Made by a program: the position numbers and the translations under genes. From Lineus longissimus (lineage: Eukaryota; Nemertea; Pilidiophora; Heteronemertea; Lineidae), in contig NC_088323.1 of assembly GCF_910592395.1 (NCBI RefSeq), positions 2,730,001 to 2,794,000 of the forward strand: a DNA stretch of 64,000 nucleotides. Reading direction: 5' to 3'. Of the stretch, positions 26,901-41,900 are shown piece by piece. Below the pieces are notes generated by a model that was not told the origin of the DNA, made no database searches, and saw only the letters and a program-made list of their open reading frames with translations. Every line of letters begins with the position of its first letter. The stretch's first letter is position 1.

Positions 26901-29900
26901 TGTTAGTTGATAAATTACTGTTATGTGTCGAATAATAATATTCTCTAATTGGATATAGGCAACTGTTCAGAACATTCATGGAAATGTAAAAAGAGTGGAC
27001 ATTGCATTCATTTCACTTTCAAATGCGATGGACAGTATGACTGTGGCGAAAACGATACCTCTGATGAGGTCAATTGCGGAAGTAAGTAGACATTGACTTA
27101 TGTCCACAGTTAATAACTCTTATCATTTTTCTCATGCTTTTACTATACAAACATTTAAGGGACCAGAGAAGTTATTAGGAGCATTATCACCAACCAATCT
27201 GTAGGATGTGATAATACTGACAGTGATGTTAGCATTATGCAATTGGGAGGGGTAAAGTTGGACCTCGTGGGGTGCTCCCGGGCGGTGCGAAATGTTTGTG
27301 TTTGTGTTGAGTTGTGTGTGCTAAATTTCAAATAGCGTGTTCTTCTATCAGTTTCATTGAAAACATAATCTGACTTACCTTGTAATTTAATTGTTAGTTT
27401 GCAAAAAGAAAGACAAGTATCAATGTGGCAACGACAAATGTGTGGACTTCGCCAGAAGATGTGACGGCCACGACGACTGTGGTGATGCTTCGGACGAAAT
27501 TGGATGTAAGTAAAATTAGGTGATATATCACTGTTGGAGCGCCTGGTTTGCATTAAGTAGGTTGTACGTTCGACTCCCAAGGCAGATTCATACTGACAAT
27601 ATTTTGAAGTTAAACGAGATTAAAACATTGACTTAATTTGAGTTTCGTACGAGCAGTGGGACTTCATTCCAATCTTTTCTGAAAACTACCGTGCCGTCTT
27701 AAAGCTGTAGACATTGAATGTTCTATTCAGAAAAAAGGAAGTGCACATCAATCTCTTTCCCTTGATTTTATCATATCATGATTAACTAGGTTATTAAATT
27801 ATCTAACCCTTCAATATGTATGCGTATCTTGCAGGCACGACATCAACGATATCGACAAGTAAGTATACTGGTGGTTCGATGGCAGTGCGGACATGTCACT
27901 GGCAAAGAACAAGACCAAGATAAATCTCGATAGGATTCTCACACGATTCGTTTTAAAGGTCTTATTCAGTTTCATCAGTCATCATGCATGGACATTTTTG
28001 CAATATTATATTGATGTAAGATTCTGTTCTACAAAATGCTGCTTGGCAGAAACTTAGTATATTTTTCTTTTTTTTTCAAGCCTTGCACCATGATCCAAAA
28101 TAACGGGTTAATGTCAGAGGTCAGTCTTTAAATGGGGTCAGACAGCGATAAAATATACTTCTTTCATGCATAAGGCCATTTTGAGATAATCTGTTATATA
28201 TATATCACATCTTGATTTTTCCTATAATAGCCTCGATTTCGACAACTACTAACTGTACAGAGTATCAGTGCAAGACGGGTGAGTGCATTAAGAAGGAGAG
28301 GCTCTGCAATCACGAAAGAGATTGTCCCGGAGGAGAAGACGAATTCGGTTGCAGTACTACATCGAGTACGTATAACCCTGCCTTCACCCGTTATACTGTT
28401 GACTTCATTGTTAATGCATCATTACCTGTTGTTAGGGTGCACACTTGCCATGAGGGTTGGCATTTAGTCTCAATCAGTCGGCTAATCTGACCACAGTATT
28501 TCATATTGTAACACAAGCCTCGAACCTTTTACGAGAAATGCAAATCAAAGTCATTTGCACTTAGCAGAGCTACACCAATATGGTCAGTTTACATTATTTC
28601 AACCTTATATTTACAGCAACTACAACTGAATCGACTACAACTACATCATCAACCGTTACACCAAGTGAGTATTATATGGTAACCACATAAAATATGAACA
28701 ACTACAACATAATTAGAACATTATTTTATCCGGAAATTTGACGTGGGTTGAAAAGGAGAATGACCATGAGGTATTTCAGAAATAGCAACTTAAGCCCCTT
28801 TATCGTGAACTTGCAACAAGTGCAGCAGCTCTTCGGGGTTGAAAAATACATTATGTTAATTTGATAATATTTTCCTATCAAATTTAAGCTACTCCTAAAG
28901 GATGCGAAAAAACTGAAGGGATGCAAAGCGACACCCAGATCCCCCAAGAAAATATAGAAAGCGATAGTGGTGACAAAGACACAAATAAGTTACGGCCAGA
29001 CAACACTTCACCATTCAACCTAACCAAAGAAGACACGAATATCAAGGTTACTTTGACAAAAAAGCCAGAACCACCAGTCGAAGTCGAATCATTGACGCTG
29101 AAAAATAGCACAAATGTCGAGTCAGTGACGATCGAGGTGATGGATCCAGATACGAATACATTACGACCACTGAAACCAGTAAGTGTCACTCATCTTAATA
29201 TCTTCAAATACTGGTATTGTTTTCAATCTATACTGCTTTGTTTATTCAGACGGACGAATATATTTATTAGATAGTCGTATTGACAACATTGCATTTTAAT
29301 TTCAATTCAGGAAGAGGTCAGTGGCCCGAACAAGCCGGACGTCAATGGCACAATAAGGCTACCGCCCGGTGGCGAAATTAAATTCAACAATGTTACAACC
29401 AGCCAAATTAGCTTAACTGTGACCAAGAAAAACAAGACTGAACCGGCTTCAACAAAGATTGCCATCCGTGCCTGCTTCCACCCTGTCTCTAGTAAGTTTA
29501 TTTCATTTGTAGGATTTCCTTCAGCTGTTTTCTTTCCTCGTTTTTACCAAGTGTTGCAATTTCTTGAATCAACTGAATGCATAGTGTTTAGTGCTTTTTT
29601 ATTGGCCGGCATATGATTAAATTCATAGTGTCCATAGTGGCGATAAGATGTGGTTTGAAACCATATTATAGAAGTTTAGCCTTGAATGCCAGACACTGCT
29701 TCTGACATTTACTTTTTTGTACTGAAAATATTATCTCCTTGACCACACAACTTTAAGTAGATTCGAAGATGCGAAACTGTATATGGCGAATTCGCGTAAT
29801 TGTGAACTGTGAATGAACATACATGTAAACATGAGCACGTGTATATAGTATTAATTACTTAGAATGACGAGTGCACTCATAATAATCAGTTGTATCAAAC

Positions 29901-32900
29901 TTGAGCAATCAGTTTTATAAAACTTATATTATTAACAGCAACTACAACTGAGACGACTACGACAACTACCGTCTCAACAAGTGAGTATTTCTTCTTCTCA
30001 ATGCTGGTCTGAAAATGGTCGAATTGTTAACCAAGTTTTATTGTAAGAAAAGTTAAAGTGATGAGCTTACATAAACTGCAACCAAAACATGTATTGTACG
30101 TAATATTATTTTGCCCCTAAGTGACGTGGGTTGAAAAGGAGAATGACCATGAGGTATTTCAGAAATAGCAACTTAAGAACCTTTATCGTGAACTTGCATC
30201 AAGTGCAGCAGCTCTTCGGTGTTAAAAAATACATTATGTTAATTTGATAATATTTTCCTATCAAATTGAAGCTACTCCTAAAGGATGCGAAAAAACTGAA
30301 GGGATGCAAAGCGACACCCAGATCCCCCAAGAAAATATAGAAAGCGATAGTGGTGACAAAGACACAAATAAGTTACGGCCAGACAACACTTCACCATTCA
30401 ACCTAACCAAAGAAGACACGAATATCAAGGTTACTTTGACAAAAAAGCCAGAACCACCAGTCGAAGTCGAATCATTGACGCTGAAAAATAGCACAAATGT
30501 CGAGTCAGTGACGATCGAGGTGATGGATCCAGATACGAATACATTACGACCAATAAAACCAGTAAGTGTCACTCATCTTAATATTTTCAAATGCTGGTAT
30601 TGTCTTGAATCTATATTGCTCTGTTTATTCAGACGGACGAATATATTTACTAGATAACCGTACTGACAACATTGCATTTTAATTTCAATTCAGGAAGAGG
30701 TCAGTGGCCCGAACAAGCCGGACGTCAATGGCACAATAAGGCTACCGCCCGGTGGCGAAATTAAATTCAACAATGTTACAACCAGCCAAATTAGCTTAAC
30801 TGTGACCAAGAAAAACAAGACTGAACCGGCTTCAACAAAGATTGCCATCCGTGCCTGCTTCCACCCTGTCTCTAGTAAGTTTATTTCATTTGTAGGATTT
30901 CCTTCAGCTGTTTTCTTTCCTCGTTTTTACCAAGTGTTGCAATTTCTTGAATCAACTGAATGCATAGTGTTTAGTGCTTTTTTATTGGCCGGCATATGAT
31001 TAAATTCATAGTGTCCATAGTGGCGATAAGATGTGGTTTGAAACCATATTATAGAAGTTTAGCCTTGAATGCCAGACACTGCTTCTGACATTTACTTTTT
31101 TGTACTGAAAATATTATCTCCTTGACCACACAACTTTAAGTAGATTCGAAGATGCGAAACTGTATATGGCGAATTCGCGTAATTGTGAACTGTGAATGAA
31201 CATACATGTAAACATGAGCACGTGTATATAGTATTAATTACTTAGAATGACGAGTGCACTCATAATAATCAGTTGTATCAAACTTGAGCAATCAGTTTTA
31301 TAAAACTTATATTATTAACAGCAACTACAACTGAGACGACTACGACAACTACCGTCTCAACAAGTGAGTATTTCTTCTTCTCAATGCTGGTCTGAAAATG
31401 GTCGAATTGTTAACCAAGTTTTATTGTAAGAAAAGTTAAAGTGATGAGCTTACATAAACTGCAACCAAAACATGTATTGTACGTAATATTATTTTGCCCC
31501 TAAGTGACGTGGGTTGAAAAGGAGAATGACCATGAGGTATTTCAGAAATAGCAACTTAAGAACCTTTATCGTGAACTTGCATCAAGTGCAGCAGCTCTTC
31601 GGTGTTAAAAAATACATTATGTTAATTTGATAATATTTTCCTATCAAATTGAAGCTACTCCTAAAGGATGCGAAAAAACTGAAGGGATGCAAAGCGACAC
31701 CCAGATCCCCCAAGAAAATATAGAAAGCGATAGTGGTGACAAAGACACAAATAAGTTACGGCCAGACAACACTTCACCATTCAACCTAACCAAAGAAGAC
31801 ACGAATATCAAGGTTACTTTGACAAAAAAGCCAGAACCACCAGTCGAAGTCGAATCATTGACGCTGAAAAATAGCACAAATGTCGAGTCAGTGACGATCG
31901 AGGTGATGGATCCAGATACGAATAGATTACGACCAATAAAACCAGTAAGTGTCACTCATCTTAATATTTTCAAATGCTGGTATTGTCTTGAATCTATATT
32001 GCTCTGTTTATTCAGACGGACGAATATATTTACTAGATAACCGTACTGACAACATTGCATTTTAATTTCAATTCAGGAAGAGGTCAGTGGCCCGAACAAG
32101 CCGGACGTCAATGGCACAATAAGGCTACCGCCCGGTGGCGAAATTAAATTCAACAATGTTACAACCAGCCAAATTAGCTTAACTGTGACCAAGAAAAACA
32201 AGACTGAACCGGCTTCAACAAAGATTGCCATCCGTGCCTGCTTCCACCCTGTCTCTAGTAAGTTTATTTCATTTGTAGGATTTCCTTCAGCTGTTTTCTT
32301 TCCTCGTTTTTACCAAGTGTTGCAATTTCTTGAATCAACTGAATGCATAGTGTTTAGTGCTTTTTTATTGGCCGGCATATGATTAAATTCATAGTGTCCA
32401 TAGTGGCGATAAGATGTGGTTTGAAACCATATTATAGAAGTTTAGCCTTGAATGCCAGACACTGCTTCTGACATTTACTTTTTTGTACTGAAAATATTAT
32501 CTCCTTGACCACACAACTTTAAGTAGATTCGAAGATGCGAAACTGTATATGGCGAATTCGCGTAATTGTGAACTGTGAATGAACATACATGTAAACATGA
32601 GCACGTGTATATAGTATTAATTACTTAGAATGACGAGTGCACTCATAATAATCAGTTGTATTAAACTTGAGCAATCAGTTTTATAAAACTTATATTATTA
32701 ACAGCAACTACAACTGAGACGACTACGACAACTACCGTCTCAACAAGTGAGTATTTCTTCTTCTCAATGCTGGTCTGAAAATGGTCGAATTGTTAACCAA
32801 GTTTTATTGTAAGAAAAGTTAAAGTGATGAGCTTACATAAACTGCAACCAAAACATGTATTGTACGTAATATTATTTTGCCGCTAAGTGACGTGGGTTGA

Positions 32901-35900
32901 AAAGGAGAATGACCATGAGGTATTTCAGAAATAGCAACTTAAGAACCTTTATCGTGAACTTGCATCAAGTGCAGCAGCTCTTCGGTGTTAAAAAATACAT
33001 TATGTTAATTTGATAATATTTTCCTATCAAATTGAAGCTACTCCTAAAGGATGCGAAAAAACTGAAGGGATGCAAAGCGACACCCAGATCCCCCAAGAAA
33101 ATATAGAAAGCGATAGTGGTGACAAAGACACAAATAAGTTACGGCCAGACAACACTTCACCATTCAACCTAACCAAAGAAGACACGAATATCAAGGTTAC
33201 TTTGACAAAAAAGCCAGAACCACCAGTCGAAGTCGAATCATTGACGCTGAAAAATAGCACAAATGTCGAGTCAGTGACGATCGAGGTGATGGATCCAGAT
33301 ACGAATACATTACGACCAATAAAACCAGTAAGTGTCACTCATCTTAATATTTTCAAATGCTGGTATTGTCTTGAATCTATATTGCTCTGTTTATTCAGAC
33401 GGACGAATATATTTACTAGATAACCGTACTGACAACATTGCATTTTAATTTCAATTCAGGAAGAGGTCAGTGGCCCGAACAAGCCGGACGTCAATGGCAC
33501 AATAAGGCTACCGCCCGGTGGCGAAATTAAATTCAACAATGTTACAACCAGCCAAATTAGCTTAACTGTGACCAAGAAAAACAAGACTGAACCGGCTTCA
33601 ACAAAGATTGCCATCCGTGCCTGCTTCCACCCTGTCTCCAGTAAGTTTATTTCATTTGTAGGATTTCCTTCAGCTGTTTTCTTTCCTCGTTTTTACCAAG
33701 TGTTGCAATTTCTTGAATCAACTGAATGCATAGTGTTTAGTGCTTTTTTATTGGCCGGCATATGATTAAATTCATAGTGTCCATAGTGGCGATAAGATGT
33801 GGTTTGAAACCATATTATAGAAGTTTAGCCTTGAATGCCAGACACTGCTTCTGACATTTTCATTTTTGTACTGAAAATATTATCTCCTTGACCACACAAC
33901 TTTAAGTAGATTCGAAGATGCGAAACTGTATATGGCAAATTCGCGTAATTGTGAATTTTGAATGAACATACATGTAAGCATGAGCACGTGTATATAGTAT
34001 TAATTACTTATAATGACGAGTGCACTCATGATAATCAGTTGTATCAAACTTGAGCAATCAGTTTTATAAAACTTATATTATTAACAGCAACTACAACTGA
34101 GACGACTACGACAACTACCGTCTCAACAAGTGAGTATTTCTTCTTCTCAATCCTGGTCTGAAAATGGTCGAATTGTTAACCAAGTTTTATTGTAAGAAAA
34201 GTTAAAGTGATGAGCTTACATAAACTGCAACCAAAACATGTATTGAACGTAATATTATTTTGCCCCTAAGTGACGTGGGTTGAAAAGGAGAATGACCATG
34301 AGGTATTTCAGAAATAGCAACTTAAGAACCTTTATCGTGAACTTGCATCAAGTGCAGCAGCTCTTCGGTGTTAAAAAATACATTATGTTAATTTGATGAT
34401 ATTTTCCTATCAAATTGAAGCTACTCCTAAAAGATGCGAAAAAACTGAAGGGATGCAAAGCGACACCCAGATCCCCCAAGAAAATATAGAAAGCGATAGT
34501 GGTGACAAAGACACAAATAAGTTACGGCCAGACAACACTTCACCATTCAACCTAACCAAAGAAGACACGAATATCAAGGTTACTTTGACAAAAAAGCCAG
34601 AACCACCAGTCGAAGTCGAATCATTGACGCTGAAAAATAGCACAAATGTCGAGTCAGTGACGATCGAGGTGATGGATCCAGATACGAATACATTACGACC
34701 ACTGAAACCAGTAAGTGTCACTCATCTTAATATCTTCAAATACTGGTATTGTTTTCAATCTATATTGCTCTGTTTATTCAGACGGACGAATATATTTACT
34801 AGATAACCGTACTGACAACATTGCATTTTAATTTCAATTCAGGAAGAGGTCAGTGGCCCGAACAAGCCGGACGTCAATGGCACAATAAGGCTACCGCCCG
34901 GTGGCGAAATTAAATTCAACAATGTTACAACCAGCCAAATTAGCTTAACTGTGACCAAGAAAAACAAGACTGAACCGGCTTCAACAAAGATTGCCATCCG
35001 TGCCTGCTTCCACCCTGTCTCTAGTAAGTTTATTTCATTTGTAGGATTTCCTTCAGCGGTTTTCTTTCCTCGTTTTCACCAAGTGTTATAATTTCTTGAA
35101 TCAACTGAATGATTTGTGTTTCGGTGTTTTTTTATTGGCCGGCATATGATTAAATTCACACTGTCCATAGTGGCGATAAGGTGTGGTTGGAAACCATATT
35201 ATAGAAGTTTAGGCTTGAATGCCAGACACTTCTTCTGACATTTACTTTTTTGTACTGAAAATATTATCTCCTTGACCACACAACTTTAGGTAGATTCGAA
35301 GATGCGAAACTGTATATGGCGAATTCGCGTAATTGTGAATTTTGAATGAACATACATGTTAAAATGAGCACGTGTATATAGTATTAATTACTTAGAATGA
35401 CGAGTGCACTCATAATAATCAGTTGTATCAAACTTGAGCAATCAGTTTTATAAAACTTATATTATTAACAGCAACTACAACTGAGACGACTTCGACAACT
35501 ACCGTCTCAACAAGTGAGTATTTCTTCTTCTCAATCCTGGTCTGAAAATGGTCGATTTGTTTAACCAAGTTTTATTGTAAGAAAAGTTAAAGCGATGAGC
35601 TTACATAAACTGCAACCAAAACATGTATTAAACGTAGTATTATTTTGCCCCTGAGTGCGTTTGAATGCAACCAGGGGAATTCCAAATGGGCCTATGCACT
35701 ACTGCACTTAAATGGTATCGAGTTCCTAGGCTGGCATAAAATAACAATGTTGACAGCATGTTTGATGATCAATCTAACATTTACTAGTACACCCAGTTCG
35801 AAAAGATAAAGATAATATAAGATGCTTATGAGATTCCTAGTTAAGGACTTGCTCTGTTCTGTAAACGTGTGAGTTTATGAACAATTTTTAATATACTCGT

Positions 35901-38900
35901 GTACGATACTCATTTAAAATATCAACCATAAGAAATGAATTTAATGAGATCTAAACTGAGACTTATTATATATATAGCAATTTTCGATATAGGTGAAAAC
36001 ATTTTGGCAAGAGCAATCACTTCTGATTCGGCATGGCCTGTCATTGCCAAATGAATGGATAAGTACTGTGAACCCTATTTCAATGCCCCATCTTTTTGCA
36101 ATTTGCGAAAATTGCTGAAAAATCCCACTTAATATGTGATTTTATTATTATGGCTCAAGGCCTTTCATAATTTCGTAAGAAAGTGGCCATTTACTTTATT
36201 TTCACGAAATCTATAGTATCCGGGAAATTCACGAAAGTGATACACTCGAGAAATTTAGTATAGTATGGATATGAAGTGGCAGAATTTCAGGTTGACATGA
36301 CCGTATATACATGTAATTGTCCTAACAAAGTTGTAACACTTTTTTGCCATTTGTAATTCAGCAACGCCAGTACCTTGCGAAGAGAAAGAGGGCATGACAT
36401 CGGGAAACATTAATACCAAGAGTGACATCAAAACTAACAGCCTTCTCTCAAAGCCGGAGGACCTTATACCTGGCAGTGCAACTAAATTCGAGTCAAATCT
36501 AACGCAAACTGAGATCACGATTAGTTTGGTAGAACCTGGGGAACCAGCGATTCAAGTCAAGAAGCTTGTGCTGAGAGACCAGGAAGGTATCGATGGTTTT
36601 AAGGTCAATTACAAGGATAAATATGGGAACGTTAAACCTTTGGATAAGGTATGTCCCAATTGGTAATGCCTTTCTGCAGATAATATTGGTAATCAAAACT
36701 TGTATTATGTGCATTTAGAAAAAGACATCATTCGATGTAATCGGAACACTGCTTGGTTGAGTATAACCCATAAGTTACTGCTCATTCAAAGAAAGTGTTT
36801 TTTTAAATATACTTCAACAAGGCAATCAGCCTTGGTCACTCATAGTTCAGTGGATTTTTACCCGTGCTTAATGAAAATCTCGACCGTTTAGAAATATCTT
36901 TGAAATTGTCACCTGAATAAAACTGCATCGCAATGGAAGACAACGTATATTTCTCAGACACTGTAGCATGCCAAACTGACTGGTGGTGTGCAGTAACACG
37001 CTTTTATGGATGTTTAAGATGACAAGGAAACATGCATACAATTTGTACGTTCATCACTTACACATCGTTATTATGCTTTATTTAAGAAAACTTCCCAAAA
37101 TCCATCTGGCGACCTATACGATGAGGAAGAACCTCTAGATTTAGAAGAACCACTATTCACCACTGAAATCACTATCATTATTATAAAAGAAGACGAGTAC
37201 ACACCAATCAGCACATATTTGGAGTTGTTTGCTTGCTATCATGAGAAGACAAGTAAGTTGATAGAAAAAAGCAGCTCTTAAACACAATTTAATGAATGAT
37301 ACAGTTTGCAAAAGTCTGTAAAGGATTGATGGGCTCTTGAAATCATTTTGATGAGGGTGAAATATCAAGAACATTATACGTTTGCATTGTCCTAGTCGTA
37401 AGATCTTTCTCTAAATGACGGTAGAACACTCTCAAACAATCCACACAATTTCTGCATTTTAGCAACAACACAATCAACTACAACTTTACCAACCACAACT
37501 ACAACCACAACAGGTAACTATTGCATTGAACTTTCATTTCTACAGGGTGCATCAATAAAAGTTCAACACTTGCATTTGTTGTTAAACGGAAGAATATATA
37601 TTTCAACTATTAACAAAGCAGCCAATTGAAACAGGTCTGGAAAGGCAATAGAAATCAGTTCAAGCAGGTCTATGAAAAAATGAACCTATCCTCAAATAGA
37701 ATCCTATCCTGCCTGGACATGAACATTTAGGACACTTTAAATTGTTTCAGTAGCATATCCCTCTGATAATTAAAAGTAGGGATGCTAGAAGTAGAAAGTT
37801 CTTGGCTATAATTGACGATACAATCATCTTTATCCCCTTTCAGTTTCAACGACGACAGAAACAACCACACCTCCACGTGAGTCTGATTTAGGTCAAATAT
37901 AATTGTCGGTTAAGTGTAGCGCTTTCCACCGACTCAAGACAAATGGCACATTAGTTAACGTACTTTGCCCGATTTTGGAACTCAGTGGTGGACAATTTGC
38001 ATTTTTCTCGAGAGAGTCACATACGCCATTGCGCTGAAATGGTCGGAAGCGATGTATTTACTATTTTCCGACTGATCGATGTTTCTAGACAGAATTACTA
38101 TGAAGAAACCATAATACCATGTCCATTCCGATGCATCTGTTATGTACCCTCGATGTTCAGCTAGCCAGTAATAGTGGGTCATCAATCTCTGGCTTTGCAT
38201 CATCAACGTTGATTTATGAATAGCTTTATCAACATTGATATTGTGATCACTGTCAGTAAGGTATCCGCCAGTATGTCCGGCGTAAGTGTAGACATCGAGA
38301 TAATACTGTTGCTTGTTACTGAATTATCTGCTAACCATCTCCTAACAAGGATGTCAAAAGGGCTATAATATTATCGCCCCAGATACATATTTTTTCAGTG
38401 GAAGTGTGTTAGCAAAGTTTGCGTGAGCGACTAGCTTATTATACGGTTTATCATTGTTTTTGGGCTTTGCTCCAGCTCCCGTTTGGAAGCCTCAACTAAT
38501 GCTCTGACCATGCACGTTTGCTTAACCGATATTTTGTGCTTTATTTCATACCCAGAACCCTGTGAGCATACAGAAGGAATGGACAACCACACCAAAATCC
38601 CAACGGAGAACATAAAAGTCGAAGGTGTCACGAATAAATTAGAGATAGACAAATTAAGGGACGGCTCGGGTGATTTCCTTGCTACCAAAAAATCGAAAAT
38701 CACTATTGAGATTGATCTCGGTGTTACTCCAATCGAAGTTGATCGAGTCCATTTGCTGCGACATACGAATGCTGGAAAACTCGAAGTGCTATACATGGCT
38801 GACAAACAAGCAACATGGGATAGCATTGTGCCAGTGAGTGATTTTCATCTTCAAGAGAACGCACATTTCTTCAAATTTGATTGATAAAATGAACTGCCAC

Positions 38901-41900
38901 AATTTTATTCATTGCTCAGCATTCGCGAATATCTAATGCCGCACACATTATGAGTATAAAAGTGTGTGATCGTGGATACACGCCTGATCATTTCCAGGTG
39001 TCTAAACCCTAATACTCCATACCCGGCCATGGCTCCTGCTCAGACGCCTTAGGTGTAGCGGTCAACCATGATGAGATCGGTACCTGTTTACGCGAGGTTG
39101 CTTATGATTTGATAATAGTTTTTATTTTAAATGCGAAGCTGGTGAACTAAATGATACAAATATTCAATTATCATTGTTTTCAAGGTCACCAGCAAGTATT
39201 CACCAGATAAGCCTGGAAACAAGGTTAAATTCTTACCTGGCACTTTGATGTCCGATTTGAAGCTTATCATCACCAAAGATCTTAACGCAGGCGCAGCAGA
39301 CGACGTTGAGTTGCAGCTTTCGATCAGGGCATGCTTTAAAATACCTCGTAAGTTTTTCTGTAGATCTCAAAGTTCTATGTATGTAGCGGTAAAAATAATT
39401 TAGGTATTTTCAACTGCATCATGTTTCCTGATTAAGCTCAAGCTGTACATGATAATAGAGAATAGGCCATATCAATTTCAAGTACACATCATTCAAGAGC
39501 TCTTTGGTTTATTTTCGTGCGTTTGATTATAATTCTTCATTAGTTCAACCTTGACAAACCTTACAATATTAATCGATTGGGTACACCACACAGCCAACAG
39601 AATACAGGTGTAGGTGAAGGCATTGCATGCCAACCCCGGGATTCGAGACATAATTTAATCGAAGCAAGACGAAATACAACAAAGAGCCGTAAACTAAGAT
39701 AGCAATAAACACAAATTGAGGAAAGCGTGGATCTTTCTCGGTCTGAGACTAATTCAATTTCCATCATGTTCCCTTTTTTTCTCACTCGTTTTTCCATAAA
39801 TAATTGTTCATCAGTTTAAAGTAGTCTTTCTCGAAATCAGAAGTAGAATCCATCCTTCTTTTAGTGTGAAAATCAGTGTAGGATGCCAACCACTTAGACT
39901 GCTTGAAACTGATCACTGAATGAATCTTCTTCAGTACCATACCTTGCTTTAAGTAAAACTGTAGCATCATTTAATGCACTATGTAGTTAGTTTTATCCTT
40001 TTGTGTCAGGATCAACTTTTGGTTAGTATTGCATTCTATAATTAGCAATGAATGTTTTTCAGATATTTCGATTGTCGAAACCACCTTTACTTCTGCTATG
40101 TCATCAATCCAAACCAGCCCCACCAGTACTCCTACTTATCCAACCCCTCCCAGCTTTACCACTCAAATGACCAGTGTGACTTCAGAGATGACATCTGCAA
40201 CTACAGCGATACCAACCACAATGAGCCAGCTTCCTACATCAAGATCAACCATTCCTGGCCAGCCAAAAACAACGGAAGCTAACACAAAAATTCCATTGAC
40301 AACCAGCACAGTCCCCAGCAGTTCAGTTACACCAGTTTCGACAAAGACAAGTCATTCACCAGCAAGCTCTACTCATAACCCCACAACAACTTCTATGGGA
40401 ACAACGACGAAATTTTCAACTGCTGTTGTACAAACAACTACTGCAACTGCCACAGTCGCCGCATTTCCTACACCCCTTACATCAGCTTCTACGCCCATGA
40501 CTAGCTTAACAACACCGATCACAAGTGCGACAACCAAAGAGCAAACATTCACTTCAATTCCTTCGACTCAACCGACCTCAACACCAGCCACAACATTATT
40601 TCCAACTACAACAGCAACGACTATAACAATCCCCAAATCTGAAACAACTATAACAGTGCTGCCATCAACCACAACAGGGGTTCAAGAAACTACAACATCA
40701 GCCACATCAACAACAACTGAAATATATGGAACTACTGCGGAACAAACAGTTACACTGACCACAAATCTATCTACACCTTCAACTGCCAGGACTAGTTTCA
40801 CTCCGCCAGCTGTAACTAGTCAAGAGACTTCTTCCACATTAGTTCCGACTTCAACCACGTCAGTACCAACCACTTTTACATCGATTCCGACAACTGCAAA
40901 ATCAAATTTAACAAGTACCACTGGAAAAACAACGAAATTGTCAACTACTGTATTGCCAACAACTACTAAACGAAAAACTACAACTGCTACTCCCTCGACA
41001 ACTGCAGCAGTAACTACCACACCTTTGACATCAGTGTCGACGCCCATGACGAGCTTTACAACACCTTTCACAAGTGCGACAACCAAAGGGCAAAGGTTCA
41101 CTTCAATTCCTTCGACAGCTACATCAACTAAACCAACAACAACATCCTTTCCAACTATAATTGCATCAACAACAACAATCCCAACAACAAAAACAACTAA
41201 CACTGTGCTGCCATCTACTACAACAGGAGTTTCACAAACTAGAACATCGGCCATACCAACAATCACCAAAACATCGGGAACAACTGCGGAACAAACTGCC
41301 AGGACTAGTTTCACTCCGCCAGCTGTGACTAGTCAAGAGACTTCTTCCACATCAGTTCCAACTTCAACCACATCAGTACCAACCACTATTACATCGATTC
41401 CCACAACTGCAAAATCAATTTTAACAAGTACCACTGGAAAAACAACGAAATTGTCAACTACTGTATTGCCAACAACTACTGAACGAAAAACTACAACTGC
41501 TGCTCCCACGACACCAGCTCCTACATCTACTATCACCCTGACATCAGAGTCGGCGTCCAAGACGAGCTTCACAACACCTTTCACAAGTGCGACAACCAAA
41601 GGGCAAAGGATCACTTCTATTCCTTCTACAGCTACATCAACTAAACCAACAACAACATCCTTTCCAACTACAACTACATCGACAACAACAATCCCAACAA
41701 CAAAAACAACTAACACTTTGCTGCCATCTACTACAACAGGAGTTTCACAAACTAGAACATCGGCCATACCAACAATCACCAAAACATCGGGAACAACTGC
41801 AGAACAAACTGCCAGGACTAGTTTCACCCCGGCAGCTATGACTAGTCAAGAGACTTCTTCCACATTAGTTCCAACTTCAACCACATCAGTACCAACCACT

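Noticed and set aside
28884-34721. Minus-strand 101-103 codon frames in every array copy
   Set aside because: They are shadows of exon A, copied with the unit; no start context or splice signals support them.
28735-35655. Regular array as a CRISPR or satellite
   Set aside because: Units contain spliced domain exons in an animal gene; there are no short direct repeats with unique spacers.
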